Position numbers and translations under genes: made by a program. Positions 22,101 through 29,170 of a stretch of DNA of 64,000 bases are shown piece by piece (position 1 is the stretch's first letter; the number at the start of each line of letters is the position of its first letter). The notes beneath the pieces are model-generated. The model was given only the letters and a program-made list of their open reading frames with translations, had not been told where the DNA came from and did no database searches. Source of the stretch: Unio delphinus (taxonomy: Eukaryota > Mollusca > Bivalvia > Unionida > Unionidae); contig JAQISU010000134.1 in NCBI GenBank assembly GCA_029339505.1, positions 708,501 through 772,500 on the forward strand. The letters are read 5' to 3'.

Positions 22101-22351
22101 TCTTCCCCAAGACGTGAGATTATCACTGCTGCTTTTTCATCATTCATGGTAGCGTCAACAACACCATCAATTCGAAATGTTGACCAACAATGAGCTGCCC
22201 CATTACGCTTGAATTCATTAAAACAGTCTCTGATTTTACTAATCAAGGTTCTATCAAGAATTTTATTCTTTGGTGTATCAGAAACTCTATCAAGATTGAA
22301 TTGAACACTTTTCCAAGGCTTAATTTTCGATAATCTCTCGAACTCCTCCAT
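19088..22351 (-). CDS. Family B DNA polymerase fused to an SF1 helicase
   Basis: A 1,087-residue replicase. The polymerase part shows motif A SVDMIACYPGSF (D411), a motif B-like region KDLGRRIIGKF (561-571), a helical stretch at 635-655, motif C VATDSFYI (D666) and a thumb WRIKKEM (688-694). A clear 3'-5' exonuclease is not visible in the first 400 residues. From 735 a complete SF1 helicase follows: Walker A GCGGSGKTT (739-747), Walker B WDEID (809-813), motif III GDHGQPPP (838-845), DHRS (868-871), motif V TIHSSQG (1007-1013) and motif VI VYLAVSRVR (1034-1042). Canonical Polinton polymerases, as I know them, are protein-primed and lack this helicase. It ends seven codons after an A10 tract that leads into an HNH frame. 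ATG chosen as first in frame, 58 bp from a divergent gene. Confidence 0.85.
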   Translation of the reverse strand: MEEFERLSKIKPWKSVQFNLDRVSDTPKNKILDRTLISKIRDCFNEFKRNGAAHCWSTFRIDGVVDATMNDEKAAVIISRLGEERNFFRIKFLIHDNGKWIIRDKYEPILKDKKTVTVTQDSKPGILTGLDKPYYERSYAVTVVVYGIYPLNEKPDISKLAPMKYSTGLNCVATRIIEHFTNASRGNKLTDLRRKKITEWELTVKQHGATIQDIAKLETSLRFPISVRTITGEVLYESKYKSQGAPIEIIDHNAHAWSSAVTIFPRDRTVKYLFGTEEFFSEQKLFDAIYHLSKNDSVSVWLFHSTSDEECRFDQFVRPNGELYRTEELHNQMKQLASEFSPQSFGGEDNDQLLANCFTLPSVVAHFARKKNAWKPTRSEFLSDVKLSCLEYSHGGLWNTKYTADTVISVDMIACYPGSFLGYGECEKYFKRFGHPTHEMTRVAINGPLPHFDLTGFACVVSFEMAEGLHPCSYLWIGKHMSEKHWMPIVLLRYMLDCKMLKSLIVSEAIISYRAQKSVWLPQPDLEKIISEERKLFPDFNEQQIMDWSRQLFEIRNNEAKDLGRRIIGKFTQGGKDDNTRYSSRLIIDNAEYDFVIKDLTNRGLYVNRKDAFMSDGTKLGTIVTYTDGYHQQYTYLRASVLGYASINLFSMINRFPTTAVRVATDSFYINSKMADFKATGNENWGSWRIKKEMLHDYIPSADVTIENNYLESNQCSEFSSAPPISDPICRYKTVYLNGCGGSGKTTRAIELYRGKSNMIVLTPTHRLAREMKQRGVNACTYHSFFRWKGDKWTPERMGEKFIPEIMFWDEIDTVSEDVLKIFLEWLLLKNTKVVMCGDHGQPPPFVGASPHEWLKGFVDYYEEIDTDHRSLDNELKEFKKLIRLQPDRIQCEIAREIISETPMNEFWEAWRPNDLIIASRKIVRDTLQMKLFELHKQKFATLPVPLCYRPSDTRKQNIEVDIPGPKSEGFQRQILVLNDIVLVDINVVEDALRANKSPWTLGYAATIHSSQGLTISDTIVWIVDNRIEWSNLVYLAVSRVRKINQLRRIVFDDEIIGDDNDTTIDDIIDKKLSGYKQQDKKKTTRI

Positions 22352-22409
22352 ACTATAATTAAAACAAGTATTTAAATGAAAGTTTAAGTATAATCATTGC
22401 AAATGGCTT
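22352..22409. promoter_or_regulatory. Divergent 58-bp promoter region, PolB / Cys-rich gene
   Basis: The two start codons face apart across 58 bp of AT-rich sequence that includes TATTTAAATG and AGTATAAT. Probable bidirectional early promoter; no defined motif is proven. Confidence 0.35.
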
Positions 22410-22712
22410 ATGATTGGATCAGTGACACCGTGTAACAAATCATGCAGAAATGAATTCTGTTGGTATCATATGCAAAGCTTTCGTCGTGGAAGCCGAGGTC
22501 CGTTACCCTGTATTCAATGTGGGGTTGGGGTCAGGGGGAGGTCGCAATTATGCGTTATGTGCGGCGGCAGACGATACAGGGAACTAAAACGCTATTATGA
22601 TAAAAAAATAAAAAATATTGCCATTGACCCCAACGATGACAAAATAATAAAGACTGCTCAAGATTATATACAGAGACTTATAATTAAACCAAACAATGAA
22701 TTAGAAAAATAG
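22410..22712 (+). CDS. Cys-rich zinc-binding protein of unknown function
   Basis: A 100-residue basic protein. Residues 8-20 give C-x3-C-x4-C-x2-H (CNKSCRNEFCWYH), a small CxxxC...CWxH finger; residues 34-51 give two CxxC knuckles (C34/C37, C48/C51). The rest is Lys/Arg-rich then helical. It is divergent from the polymerase gene and so may be expressed with it, perhaps as a regulator or replication accessory. I do not recognise a named family. The ATG at 22410 is used because an ATG at 22404 is in another frame that stops at once. Confidence 0.65.
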   Translation: MIGSVTPCNKSCRNEFCWYHMQSFRRGSRGPLPCIQCGVGVRGRSQLCVMCGGRRYRELKRYYDKKIKNIAIDPNDDKIIKTAQDYIQRLIIKPNNELEK

Positions 22713-22950
22713 TGTTATTATACAAACGAACCAAGAATTCAGACCTCACCCCTCCGTGCTTGTTAATTATGAAGCATTCCGTAATGGTATTATCAGAAAA
22801 TTCGATTTTCGCGTGTCAAAATACAGTACACGCGTACCGTCTATAACACCAAGGGAGACCACTCTTAAATGATAATAACCAAGGGAGTTATCATTGTGAT
22901 TTAGCGGCTTGGTATTTCTTTTTAGGAAAAGATATATTTTCTTTTTTTTT

Positions 22951-22973
22951 AGTGTTTAAGTCAAATATTCTGT
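22951..22973 (+). repeat. 23-bp direct repeat, copy 1
   Basis: AGTGTTTAAGTCAAATATTC followed by TGT, identical to 23161-23183. Confidence 0.8.
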
Positions 22974-23160
22974 GTCACGTGCGATTAATGCGTATTTCAT
23001 AACATAGGATGTGATCCGGAGATACAGGCGTTACAGGATAACACACGTGTATACTTTCTCCCTTAGATTGTGTTAACTTGTTTAATGGGTATTGTGATTC
23101 AGCGCTGGGCATTGTTTTGTAAGAAAAGACATGTTTTCAAACAATTATATTCTTTGTTCT

Positions 23161-23183
23161 AGTGTTTAAGTCAAATATTCTGT
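23161..23183 (+). repeat. 23-bp direct repeat, copy 2
   Basis: Identical to 22951-22973; both follow a T-rich stretch, so a longer old duplication is likely. Confidence 0.8.
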
Positions 23184-23324
23184 CTCATTTAAATACTGTG
23201 AAACACCATTAATAAGTAATTCAAGAAAATAAAATAGCATACTTGCGGATTGATGTATTAATTTCCTTTATATACCATATGAATAGTTACAACATATATA
23301 CGTTAAAAAACGTTATTCTTTATA

Positions 23325-23405
23325 GACGTGAACAGTGGTCTAACGGTATCGTGTTTGGCTTGTAAACCCAGACAATTATTCTTCACATGTTCGCGCCCCA
23401 TAGCA
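23325..23405 (+). other. Degenerate tRNA-like sequence
   Basis: GTGGTCTAACGGTATCG looks like a D-arm/A box, CTTGTAA like a Thr (TGT) anticodon loop and GTTCGCGCC like a T-arm. The anticodon stem pairs only with an enlarged loop and I find no matching acceptor ends. A tRNA relic or chance match; not called a tRNA gene. Confidence 0.25.
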
Positions 23406-23979
23406 AACAATTGTCTGATGGTGAAACGGTTGGATGTTTTTTTTTTCTATTTAATTGAGGGGAGGAAGGCACCCCCTCTGTCTTTTTTACATTCACATAA
23501 CATGCAAACCCATGCTATCAAATTTACGGTAGCGGTGGGTTGTCGGTTTTTGACAACTTACGCAACCATGAATTTGATTTCATGGGTTGCATGTTGAATG
23601 TGTAAACACATTAATGCCCTAAAATAAATAACAACCATGGATGTAATTAGCTCTCCGTCACATTTGGGTAGCCCCGTATGGTGTTCAAAATGAATTACCG
23701 GCCAAAAAAAGGTTTGGATGCACATTGGGTAACCCCAGAATGAATTATAGGCTAATAGAAACGGTCATAGGGTCATATCTCAAAGAGCAAAAACAAAAAA
23801 AAAACATTCTGATATAAAACAGAAACAGAAAAATGCTCTAACAAAGGAACCCTATGAAAGACACAAAGGCCTAATAAGGGACCCAATCAATGCAAATAGA
23901 ACCACAACGGCCTATATCAAGGGGGCCAAATGACTGATAATCGCTCATCATGGTTGATATTTATTTTTGTCTGCATTTA

Positions 23980-24247
23980 TATTTATATATACAGACTGAA
24001 TTTTAAAAAATATATTTATATATACAGACTGAATTTTTAAAAAAGATAGTTATATATACAGAATTAATTTAAAAAAATATATTTATATATACAGACTGAA
24101 TTTTTAAAAAATATATTTATATATACAGAATTAATTTTTAAAAAAGATAGTTATATATACAGACTGAATTTTAAAAAAAGATAGTTATATATACAGACTG
24201 AATTTTTAAAAAAGATAGTTATATATACAGACTGAATTTTTAAAATA
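23980..24247 (+). repeat. AT-rich tandem array, about eight units of 33-34 bp
   Basis: Each unit has TTATATATACAGA, then CTGAATTTTTAAAAAA or ATTAATTTTTAAAAAA, and ends in TAT or GATAG. Two alternating variants indicate rounds of duplication. It ends ~50 bp before the first rightward gene, so an origin-like unwinding element or promoter role is possible. Confidence 0.85.
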
Positions 24248-24299
24248 TTAACGGCTCATTTATTTTTGAAAAATGAATTAGAAATATGTATTATCATAT

Positions 24300-24656
24300 A
24301 TGAATTCTGAAATTATGAATAGCATCATAGATGAAATTGCAAAATTGAAAAATCAGAATATTAAATTGTCAGATGGGTTAAATCCTGATCAAATCAAGTC
24401 GGATTTTCAGGATATAGAATACGGAGTTAGCACTAACAAGTATATGTTGCCAAAGAAATATGCACTCATCAAAAAAATTCAAAATTCTATTCGAGACTCT
24501 CTTGCATTTTCCAGTGAAGTAGATGTGTTTGTTCCGTTATATACTATCGTGGAAGGAATACGAAAAGAATTGGGTAACGAATATGAATTGAAAAAGGAAG
24601 TTAATTCTAAAATTAGAAACTTACGAGCGTTAATTCAAGAAAATGAACTATTTTGA
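24300..24656 (+). CDS. Unknown 118-residue helical protein
   Basis: First gene of the rightward block. It is predicted almost wholly helical with heptad-like spacing and no Cys or motif that I recognise, so a small structural or DNA-associated factor is possible. The ATG follows the AT-rich array at about 50 bp. The stop is followed ~35 bp later by a perfect hairpin with a T-run, supporting an independent transcript. Codon use is AT-rich like its neighbours. Confidence 0.6.
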   Translation: MNSEIMNSIIDEIAKLKNQNIKLSDGLNPDQIKSDFQDIEYGVSTNKYMLPKKYALIKKIQNSIRDSLAFSSEVDVFVPLYTIVEGIRKELGNEYELKKEVNSKIRNLRALIQENELF

Positions 24657-24690
24657 TTGACCGGCCCCTCAAAAGATTTTGTCAGACAGT

Positions 24691-24709
24691 AAAATCTCCT
24701 TGAGATTTT
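24691..24709 (+). terminator. Hairpin after the 118-residue gene
   Basis: AAAATCTC, loop CTT, GAGATTTT, then a T11 run starting three bases later. Near twin at 24982-25000. Confidence 0.55.
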
Positions 24710-24780
24710 CATTTTTTTTTTTGTCATTTTTTGATTGAATCAGTGAAAATATTTCACACTGCGAAAATAAAATAGAATCC

Positions 24781-24828
24781 TAACAGCTTTTCTCTATGGA
24801 AAATCCAATGCAAAATCGACTACTTGAC
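24781..24828 (+). repeat. 48-bp direct repeat, copy 1
   Basis: Starts TAACAGCTTTTC and ends AAAATCGACTACTTGAC; the partner is 24931-24978. Confidence 0.8.
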
Positions 24829-24930
24829 CCTACGAGGTTTTTTGATGAAAATCGATGAAAAATGACCAAACATCACTGAAAACAGGCAAAAATTGATGAA
24901 AAATGGCTAAAAATCATCAAAAATGAGTTT

Positions 24931-24978
24931 TAACAGCTTTTCCTTATGGAAAATCCCATGTAAAATCGACTACTTGAC
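24931..24978 (+). repeat. 48-bp direct repeat, copy 2
   Basis: Near-identical to 24781-24828 and directly followed by the hairpin at 24982-25000. Confidence 0.8.
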
Positions 24979-24981
24979 TGT

Positions 24982-25000
24982 AAAATCTCTTTGAGATTTT
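24982..25000 (+). terminator. Second 8-3-8 hairpin in the spacer
   Basis: AAAATCTC, loop TTT, GAGATTTT. It differs from 24691-24709 only in the loop. Confidence 0.4.
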
Positions 25001-25154
25001 CAACTGAAAACCACCAAAATGGCACCAAAACAGGCAAAATCAATGGATAAAAAATAAAAATATTTCACAGCAATAAAAAATTGGACCGTTAAGGATGGAA
25101 TCATCGATGGGAAAAATTGTTTTACAATTGAAAATTGGTTTCTGATTTCAAATA

Positions 25155-26117
25155 ATGGTCAATGAAGCATTAACGACCCGATTGGCTCGTGAGCGACTAG
25201 ATGCAATTAAGAAATTTATACCAATTCGCGACTCTGTCAGGAATAAACTGCAAGAACGACAGAGTCTTCAGACTGATTTTGCTCTGGGGTCTGAAGAGTT
25301 GTTTAAACCAGTAACCACAGCAACGAAGGGGGTAGAGCGTGCTTTACTGGGAGATGGTCCCGAGACGGGGAAATCTGTTATTGGTGAACTTGAAAAACTA
25401 GCAGCGAAAACTGAACAAACAAAACAAATAGAATCAAAAAGAACAGTAGAGGACTTACGCATGAGATTTAACGAAGAAGGGTTAGCAGCAATTGATGAGA
25501 CTGATCCAACAGAAATTCCTACGCTTGTTGTTACGTCCTATGAAGACAGAAAAAAAATGTTGAAACCAGAACATCATAAGTTTGTTAAGAATTTCACTCA
25601 CTGGGCTGATATATTCTATAAAATCAAAACTGGAAAAAGTCAAAAAAAGACAGATAGTGCATCATACATTGAATATATCAGGATGGTGGATCACGTGTAT
25701 AATCAATACGAAGAGTTTAAACAACAACAAAAACCGCCAAGATTGCAAAGAAAGCGACAGCAACCTGCAAAGAAAATATCTTTTTCACCTAAAAAACAAC
25801 AACTACCACCTGATGATGATGATGATACTCTTGATTATTTACAAACCACGGATACAGACAAACTAGATGAAGCAACTGGTTATAGCGGAAGTGGACTGCA
25901 AAATCCAAGGATTGGAAACACTTGTCCTGATAGTGTTATCAATGATATATCACGATTAGATGTTCTCATCGGAGGAAAACGAGCTGGAAATAACTCTCCA
26001 GAAATAATTAATGAAGCAGCTGATATCTGTAAACGGTTATTTGCCGGCGGTATCATGGATATCAAAACATATCGAGATTTCATTGACGAGTTAGCAAATG
26101 GGTATCATAGCGATTAA
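25155..26117 (+). CDS. Unknown 320-residue virion-block protein
   Basis: The N-terminal third is helical and charged. A Lys/Gln/Pro-rich basic linker (~195-216) is followed by an acidic DDDDD run (~219-223). Then comes YSGSG, close to the adenain cleavage pattern, and a C-terminal domain of ~75 residues with IGGKRAGNNSPEIINE followed by helices. I recall similar C-terminal domains in invertebrate adintovirus-like elements but no assigned function. The position at the head of the capsid block and the possible protease site suggest a precursor of an internal virion protein. The stop is followed by a short AACAAT/ATTGTT hairpin. Confidence 0.65.
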   Translation: MVNEALTTRLARERLDAIKKFIPIRDSVRNKLQERQSLQTDFALGSEELFKPVTTATKGVERALLGDGPETGKSVIGELEKLAAKTEQTKQIESKRTVEDLRMRFNEEGLAAIDETDPTEIPTLVVTSYEDRKKMLKPEHHKFVKNFTHWADIFYKIKTGKSQKKTDSASYIEYIRMVDHVYNQYEEFKQQQKPPRLQRKRQQPAKKISFSPKKQQLPPDDDDDTLDYLQTTDTDKLDEATGYSGSGLQNPRIGNTCPDSVINDISRLDVLIGGKRAGNNSPEIINEAADICKRLFAGGIMDIKTYRDFIDELANGYHSD

Positions 26118-26150
26118 ATAACAATTGAAAACACTATTGTTTTTATAATA

Positions 26151-26597
26151 ATGATCGTACACTACAATCATGATAAACCAACCCCCGTCTATGTAGTTAA
26201 TTCACGGTTTCCAGTTTATAAGGCATACTATGGAGATGGTTTAGGTAATACCATTTTAGGATTCTTTTCAAGAACGGCCCCAAAAGTGATGCCGTTAGCT
26301 AAACAACTAGGAATGAAAGCCATTGATGTTATTCGTGATAAGGGTATTAGTACTGTTGGAGATCTTGCCGGGAAAGCGTTTTCAACTGCGAAGGATAAAA
26401 TAACATCATTAGTGAGGCGAAAAAAGAAACAGGTACCATTGCCATCTACAGAAGAAATGCCTGCAAGTGTTAGTAAAATAATAAATAACGCAGTAGATGA
26501 AAAACTAGCGTCGATGGTAAATCAAGAGGACCAAAATAACATGACAGCAAACATGATAGCAGGAAGTGGCTTTAAAAAACCACGTAGAAAGCGCTAG
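26151..26597 (+). CDS. pVI/pX-like basic virion peptide precursor
   Basis: 148 residues. The N-terminus ends in YYGDGLGN, an adenain-like site. It is followed by an amphipathic helical stretch (~32-65) and a Lys/Arg-rich segment SLVRRKKK; near the C-terminus is IAGSG, which fits (M/I/L)xGx-G, and a final KKPRRKR. Size and layout resemble adenovirus pVI and the pVI-like proteins of adintoviruses, which are cut by the viral protease and disturb membranes or bind the core. It lies directly before the capsid gene. The function is inferred from architecture. A CGCTAGCG palindrome overlaps the stop. Confidence 0.6.
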   Translation: MIVHYNHDKPTPVYVVNSRFPVYKAYYGDGLGNTILGFFSRTAPKVMPLAKQLGMKAIDVIRDKGISTVGDLAGKAFSTAKDKITSLVRRKKKQVPLPSTEEMPASVSKIINNAVDEKLASMVNQEDQNNMTANMIAGSGFKKPRRKR

Positions 26598-26651
26598 CGT
26601 TTTTCACGATGAAATGGAAAATCCGATTTAGACTCTGATAAATAGAATAAA

Positions 26652-28073
26652 ATGTTCAAAAGGTCACCTGATCCAGCATTTGATATAGATGCCCCAGTGC
26701 GTAAAGATGATTCTGTACGCGATTTTCAATTTTATTCTTATCACGCAGTACAACCAGATCTCCGATCACGAATTGAACTTCAAGTTCATGATACCAGTAA
26801 ATACTTTTTGCCTTGTGAAGCGTTTATTGAAGTAGAAGGAGAACTTGTAACAAATGATGCTGCACATAATGATCCTCCATATGACATTAGCCCAACTACC
26901 CGAGTTGGTTTTGTTAATAACGGTATCATGGCGTTATTTGAAAGCGCTAGATATCTCATTGATGGAAAAGAAATTGAATCCATTGACCGTGAAGTTGATG
27001 TGGCTACAACAATCATAGGGTTAGCAAGATATTCTGATGATTATACAAGATCAGCGGGTCCATCTATGATGTTTGCAAAGGATATTACTGATCACCCTGA
27101 ACACAACCAGTATTCTAGAGTCAAGGCAACACGAGCTACAGCACTTGATCCAGCACCAGCCGGATATGTAAGACCACCTGCTGAATTTGATGTCATAAAT
27201 ACTATTACTAATTACAATCTAGGATTTGCAACACGTGTAGCAACATTACAAGGACAGCGTCGACAATTTTCATGTGCAATTCCACTGCATCATATATTCG
27301 GATTCTGTAGAAACGTCCGAAAAGTTATTTATGGAGCTAAACACACAGTAGCGCTTGTACGAAAGGGTACTGATAATGATGCAATATGGCGTGATGCTGC
27401 TGTTCCTGATGGTAAAGTCGTTTTAACAAAACTATCATTGTGGATGCCAGTGTTAACTCCATCAATCACAGCAGAAGAAAAATTGTTATCATTTATGGAC
27501 CAAGGAGGAAAGTCGTTATTGAGTTGGTTATCAGTGACTACGGATACTAAACAAGACAATGTTGATGGTACATTCACATGGCACCTGGCATCAAAACAAG
27601 GGGTTTCAGCTCCACGTCATATATTTATTGCATTACAGAATGCTGCGCGAGTTGGTGATCAACGACGAAGTCATATGATATTTGATCAGTTAGGTGTTAA
27701 TGAAGTCTCACTGAGAATAAACGGACAACAGGAACCATCTGAAGATGTGCAACTTGATTACGGTCAAAATCATATTGCACGTGTCTATCATAACCTGTTG
27801 TCATTTATGGCACGTGATCAAAATGTGGATACCGGTTTGCAAATATCACAATATGATTTCAAAAGCCTCTATCCGATTTATTACTTTTCGCTGGAACATC
27901 TTGATTTAACAAGACAATCTGTCGTTGATATACACTTCAGAGCCCGTGTAACCCGTCCTGGTGCTGTTGCTAATTATAGAGCGGTTGCTGTCATTCTCAG
28001 TGATAAATCAATGCTACTTGAAGGTGTTGGTGGAAGAATGAGAGTGGTAGATGCACCAGTGGAAAATATGTAA
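26652..28073 (+). CDS. Major capsid protein, double-jelly-roll type
   Basis: 473 residues, largest gene of the virion block. Beta-rich, with YLIDGKEIESI in the first half, IPLHHIFGFC then KVIYGAKHTVALVRK mid-protein, VSLRINGQQEP, and SLYPIYYFSLEHLD near the end. I associate these with the hexon-like capsid proteins of Polintons/adintoviruses. It forms trimers that tile the icosahedral shell. The length fits. ATG follows an AT-rich leader (GATAAATAGAATAAAATG). Just after the stop are two short hairpins (28077-28094 and CCATT-G-AATGG). No frame damage. Family by recall of conserved patches; a fold prediction would settle it. Confidence 0.75.
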   Translation: MFKRSPDPAFDIDAPVRKDDSVRDFQFYSYHAVQPDLRSRIELQVHDTSKYFLPCEAFIEVEGELVTNDAAHNDPPYDISPTTRVGFVNNGIMALFESARYLIDGKEIESIDREVDVATTIIGLARYSDDYTRSAGPSMMFAKDITDHPEHNQYSRVKATRATALDPAPAGYVRPPAEFDVINTITNYNLGFATRVATLQGQRRQFSCAIPLHHIFGFCRNVRKVIYGAKHTVALVRKGTDNDAIWRDAAVPDGKVVLTKLSLWMPVLTPSITAEEKLLSFMDQGGKSLLSWLSVTTDTKQDNVDGTFTWHLASKQGVSAPRHIFIALQNAARVGDQRRSHMIFDQLGVNEVSLRINGQQEPSEDVQLDYGQNHIARVYHNLLSFMARDQNVDTGLQISQYDFKSLYPIYYFSLEHLDLTRQSVVDIHFRARVTRPGAVANYRAVAVILSDKSMLLEGVGGRMRVVDAPVENM

Positions 28074-28076
28074 TTG

Positions 28077-28106
28077 AAAATCCGAAGGATATTTCCATTG
28101 AATGGT
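28077..28106 (+). terminator. Paired small hairpins after the capsid gene
   Basis: AAAATCC-GAA-GGATATTT (imperfect) followed by CCATT-G-AATGG, 4 bp after the capsid stop. Confidence 0.35.
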
Positions 28107-28130
28107 TTTACGATTTAGAATCAATCAATT

Positions 28131-28730
28131 ATGTATAACATGTCATATAGTGTTATTAGTGTTGCGTTAACTCCTGGTCAAATCAAAAAATTGCAATCAG
28201 AATCGGCTAAAAAATGTGGAACCACAATCACGTTGAAACCTAATCAAATGACTGGTGGGACAAATAAATTATCGCTGACAACTCGTCAAGTGAAACATTT
28301 CAATGATGCTTTCAAGGATAAAAAAGGAGTTCAGATCACACTCTCTGCGGCTGCTATCAAAAATATGATAAAAACAGGTGGCATATTTCCGTTGTTTGCT
28401 GCAATACCAGCATTGGTTGCGGCAGCAGCCCCAGCAGTAGCAAAAGCGGCCGCATTGGGGGTAGTTGGAGGCTTGGGAACAAAAGCGGTACAGAGCATTG
28501 CTGAATCATATGAACCGAAGAAAGGTCAAGGGTATAAAAAAAAGGGAAAGGGTCTAAGACTACCAGGAACCCCGTATTCATGGTACAGCGGAAAGGGTCT
28601 AAGACTACCAGGAACCCCGTATTCATGGTACAGCGGAAAGGGTCTAAGACTACCAGGAACCCCGTATTCATGGTACAGCGGGAGATCCGTTCACGGATCA
28701 GGCCTGAGACTACCAGGAACGGTTTATTAA
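28131..28730 (+). CDS. Basic repeat protein with hydrophobic centre (minor virion protein)
   Basis: 199 residues. The N-terminal ~80 residues contain three similar short motifs (LTPGQIKKL, LTTRQVKHF, LSAAAIKNM), suggesting an old internal repeat. An Ala/Gly-rich hydrophobic stretch follows (~84-116), then a Gly-Lys linker. The C-terminus is three identical 15-residue repeats GKGLRLPGTPYSWYS (DNA 28545-28589, 28590-28634, 28635-28679) and a decayed fourth. I recall this layout, hydrophobic stretch plus GxGLxL repeats, from many invertebrate adintovirus-like genomes. YSGKG could be cut by the protease. The start may be Met1 or Met4. Likely a minor, membrane-active capsid component by inference. 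Confidence 0.65.
   Translation: MYNMSYSVISVALTPGQIKKLQSESAKKCGTTITLKPNQMTGGTNKLSLTTRQVKHFNDAFKDKKGVQITLSAAAIKNMIKTGGIFPLFAAIPALVAAAAPAVAKAAALGVVGGLGTKAVQSIAESYEPKKGQGYKKKGKGLRLPGTPYSWYSGKGLRLPGTPYSWYSGKGLRLPGTPYSWYSGRSVHGSGLRLPGTVY
28545..28679 (+). repeat. Three 45-bp tandem repeats inside a gene
   Basis: Identical copies in frame (28545, 28590, 28635), so recently amplified. A degenerate partial copy follows to 28727. Confidence 0.95.
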
Positions 28731-28741
28731 TTCAGAAATAT

Positions 28742-29164
28742 ATGGTTCCAATGTCCAATTTTGATTTAATGGATGCTGCTAAAAAACTAGTGATTAAAAA
28801 TTTCAGAGGTGTTTTTATGAAAGATCAATTACCACATCAACCAAACAAAACTGAAACAGGTATTATTAATCTCGATAACAGCACCGGACCTGGAACTCAC
28901 TGGGTTGCATACGCTATTGATCCACGTGGGATTGTCTATTTTGATTCATATGGATTAGCCCCACCAAAAGAGTTTATGCGTTATATAAACACCCTTCCAA
29001 TGAAGACTTGGTATTCTACGCTACCAACACAACAAATCAATGACCCACCAATATGCGGCAGTGAAGTATTAAATGTCCTTGACGCTATTTCAGCATCTAG
29101 AAAACCACCACACATTGTCGTAAATGACTACACTAGTAATCGCTTTTTAGAGAGAGATATATAA
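28742..29164 (+). CDS. Adenain-like cysteine protease
   Basis: A 140-residue C5/Ulp1-like protease that matures virion proteins. The catalytic set is visible: His53 in GTHWVAY, Asp68 in VYFDSYG, Gln97/98 in TQQIN, and Cys105 in PPICGSEVL. The last region departs from the usual CGxxC by having a single Cys. The open frame extends upstream to 28580, but that part reads the 45-bp repeats of the previous gene out of frame, so the start is the ATG at 28742 (or 28751), 11 bp after the previous stop. Short but with all catalytic elements. The next gene starts 6 bp downstream. Confidence 0.85.
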   Translation: MVPMSNFDLMDAAKKLVIKNFRGVFMKDQLPHQPNKTETGIINLDNSTGPGTHWVAYAIDPRGIVYFDSYGLAPPKEFMRYINTLPMKTWYSTLPTQQINDPPICGSEVLNVLDAISASRKPPHIVVNDYTSNRFLERDI

Positions 29165-29170
29165 AATATC

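Larger units (their letters stand above)
22713..24299. other. 1.6-kb noncoding centre of the element
   Basis: No convincing gene. It contains a 23-bp direct repeat (22951-22973 and 23161-23183), a hairpin AATGATAA/TTATCATT (22869-22895), a tRNA-like stretch near 23325-23405 overlapping a 9-bp inverted repeat CAGACAATT/AATTGTCTG, a diverged duplication near 23660-23755, and an AT-rich tandem array (23980-24247). It separates the left replication/integration genes from the right virion genes. An origin, enhancer or decayed gene are all possible. Confidence 0.6.
24657..25154. other. Noncoding spacer built of duplications
   Basis: No gene seen. A 48-bp block (24781-24828) recurs at 24931-24978 with few changes, and the 19-bp hairpin recurs at 24691 and 24982. 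Between them lie short GATGAAAAATG-like and AATCATCAAAAATG-like repeats. Confidence 0.7.

Noticed and set aside
23328..23597. 89-residue open frame in the element centre
   Set aside because: Starts in a tRNA-like/inverted-repeat stretch, has low-complexity runs and no domain pattern.
28580..28741. N-terminal extension of the protease frame
   Set aside because: It reads the 45-bp repeats of the preceding gene in another frame; the protease family match starts only after the ATG at 28742.
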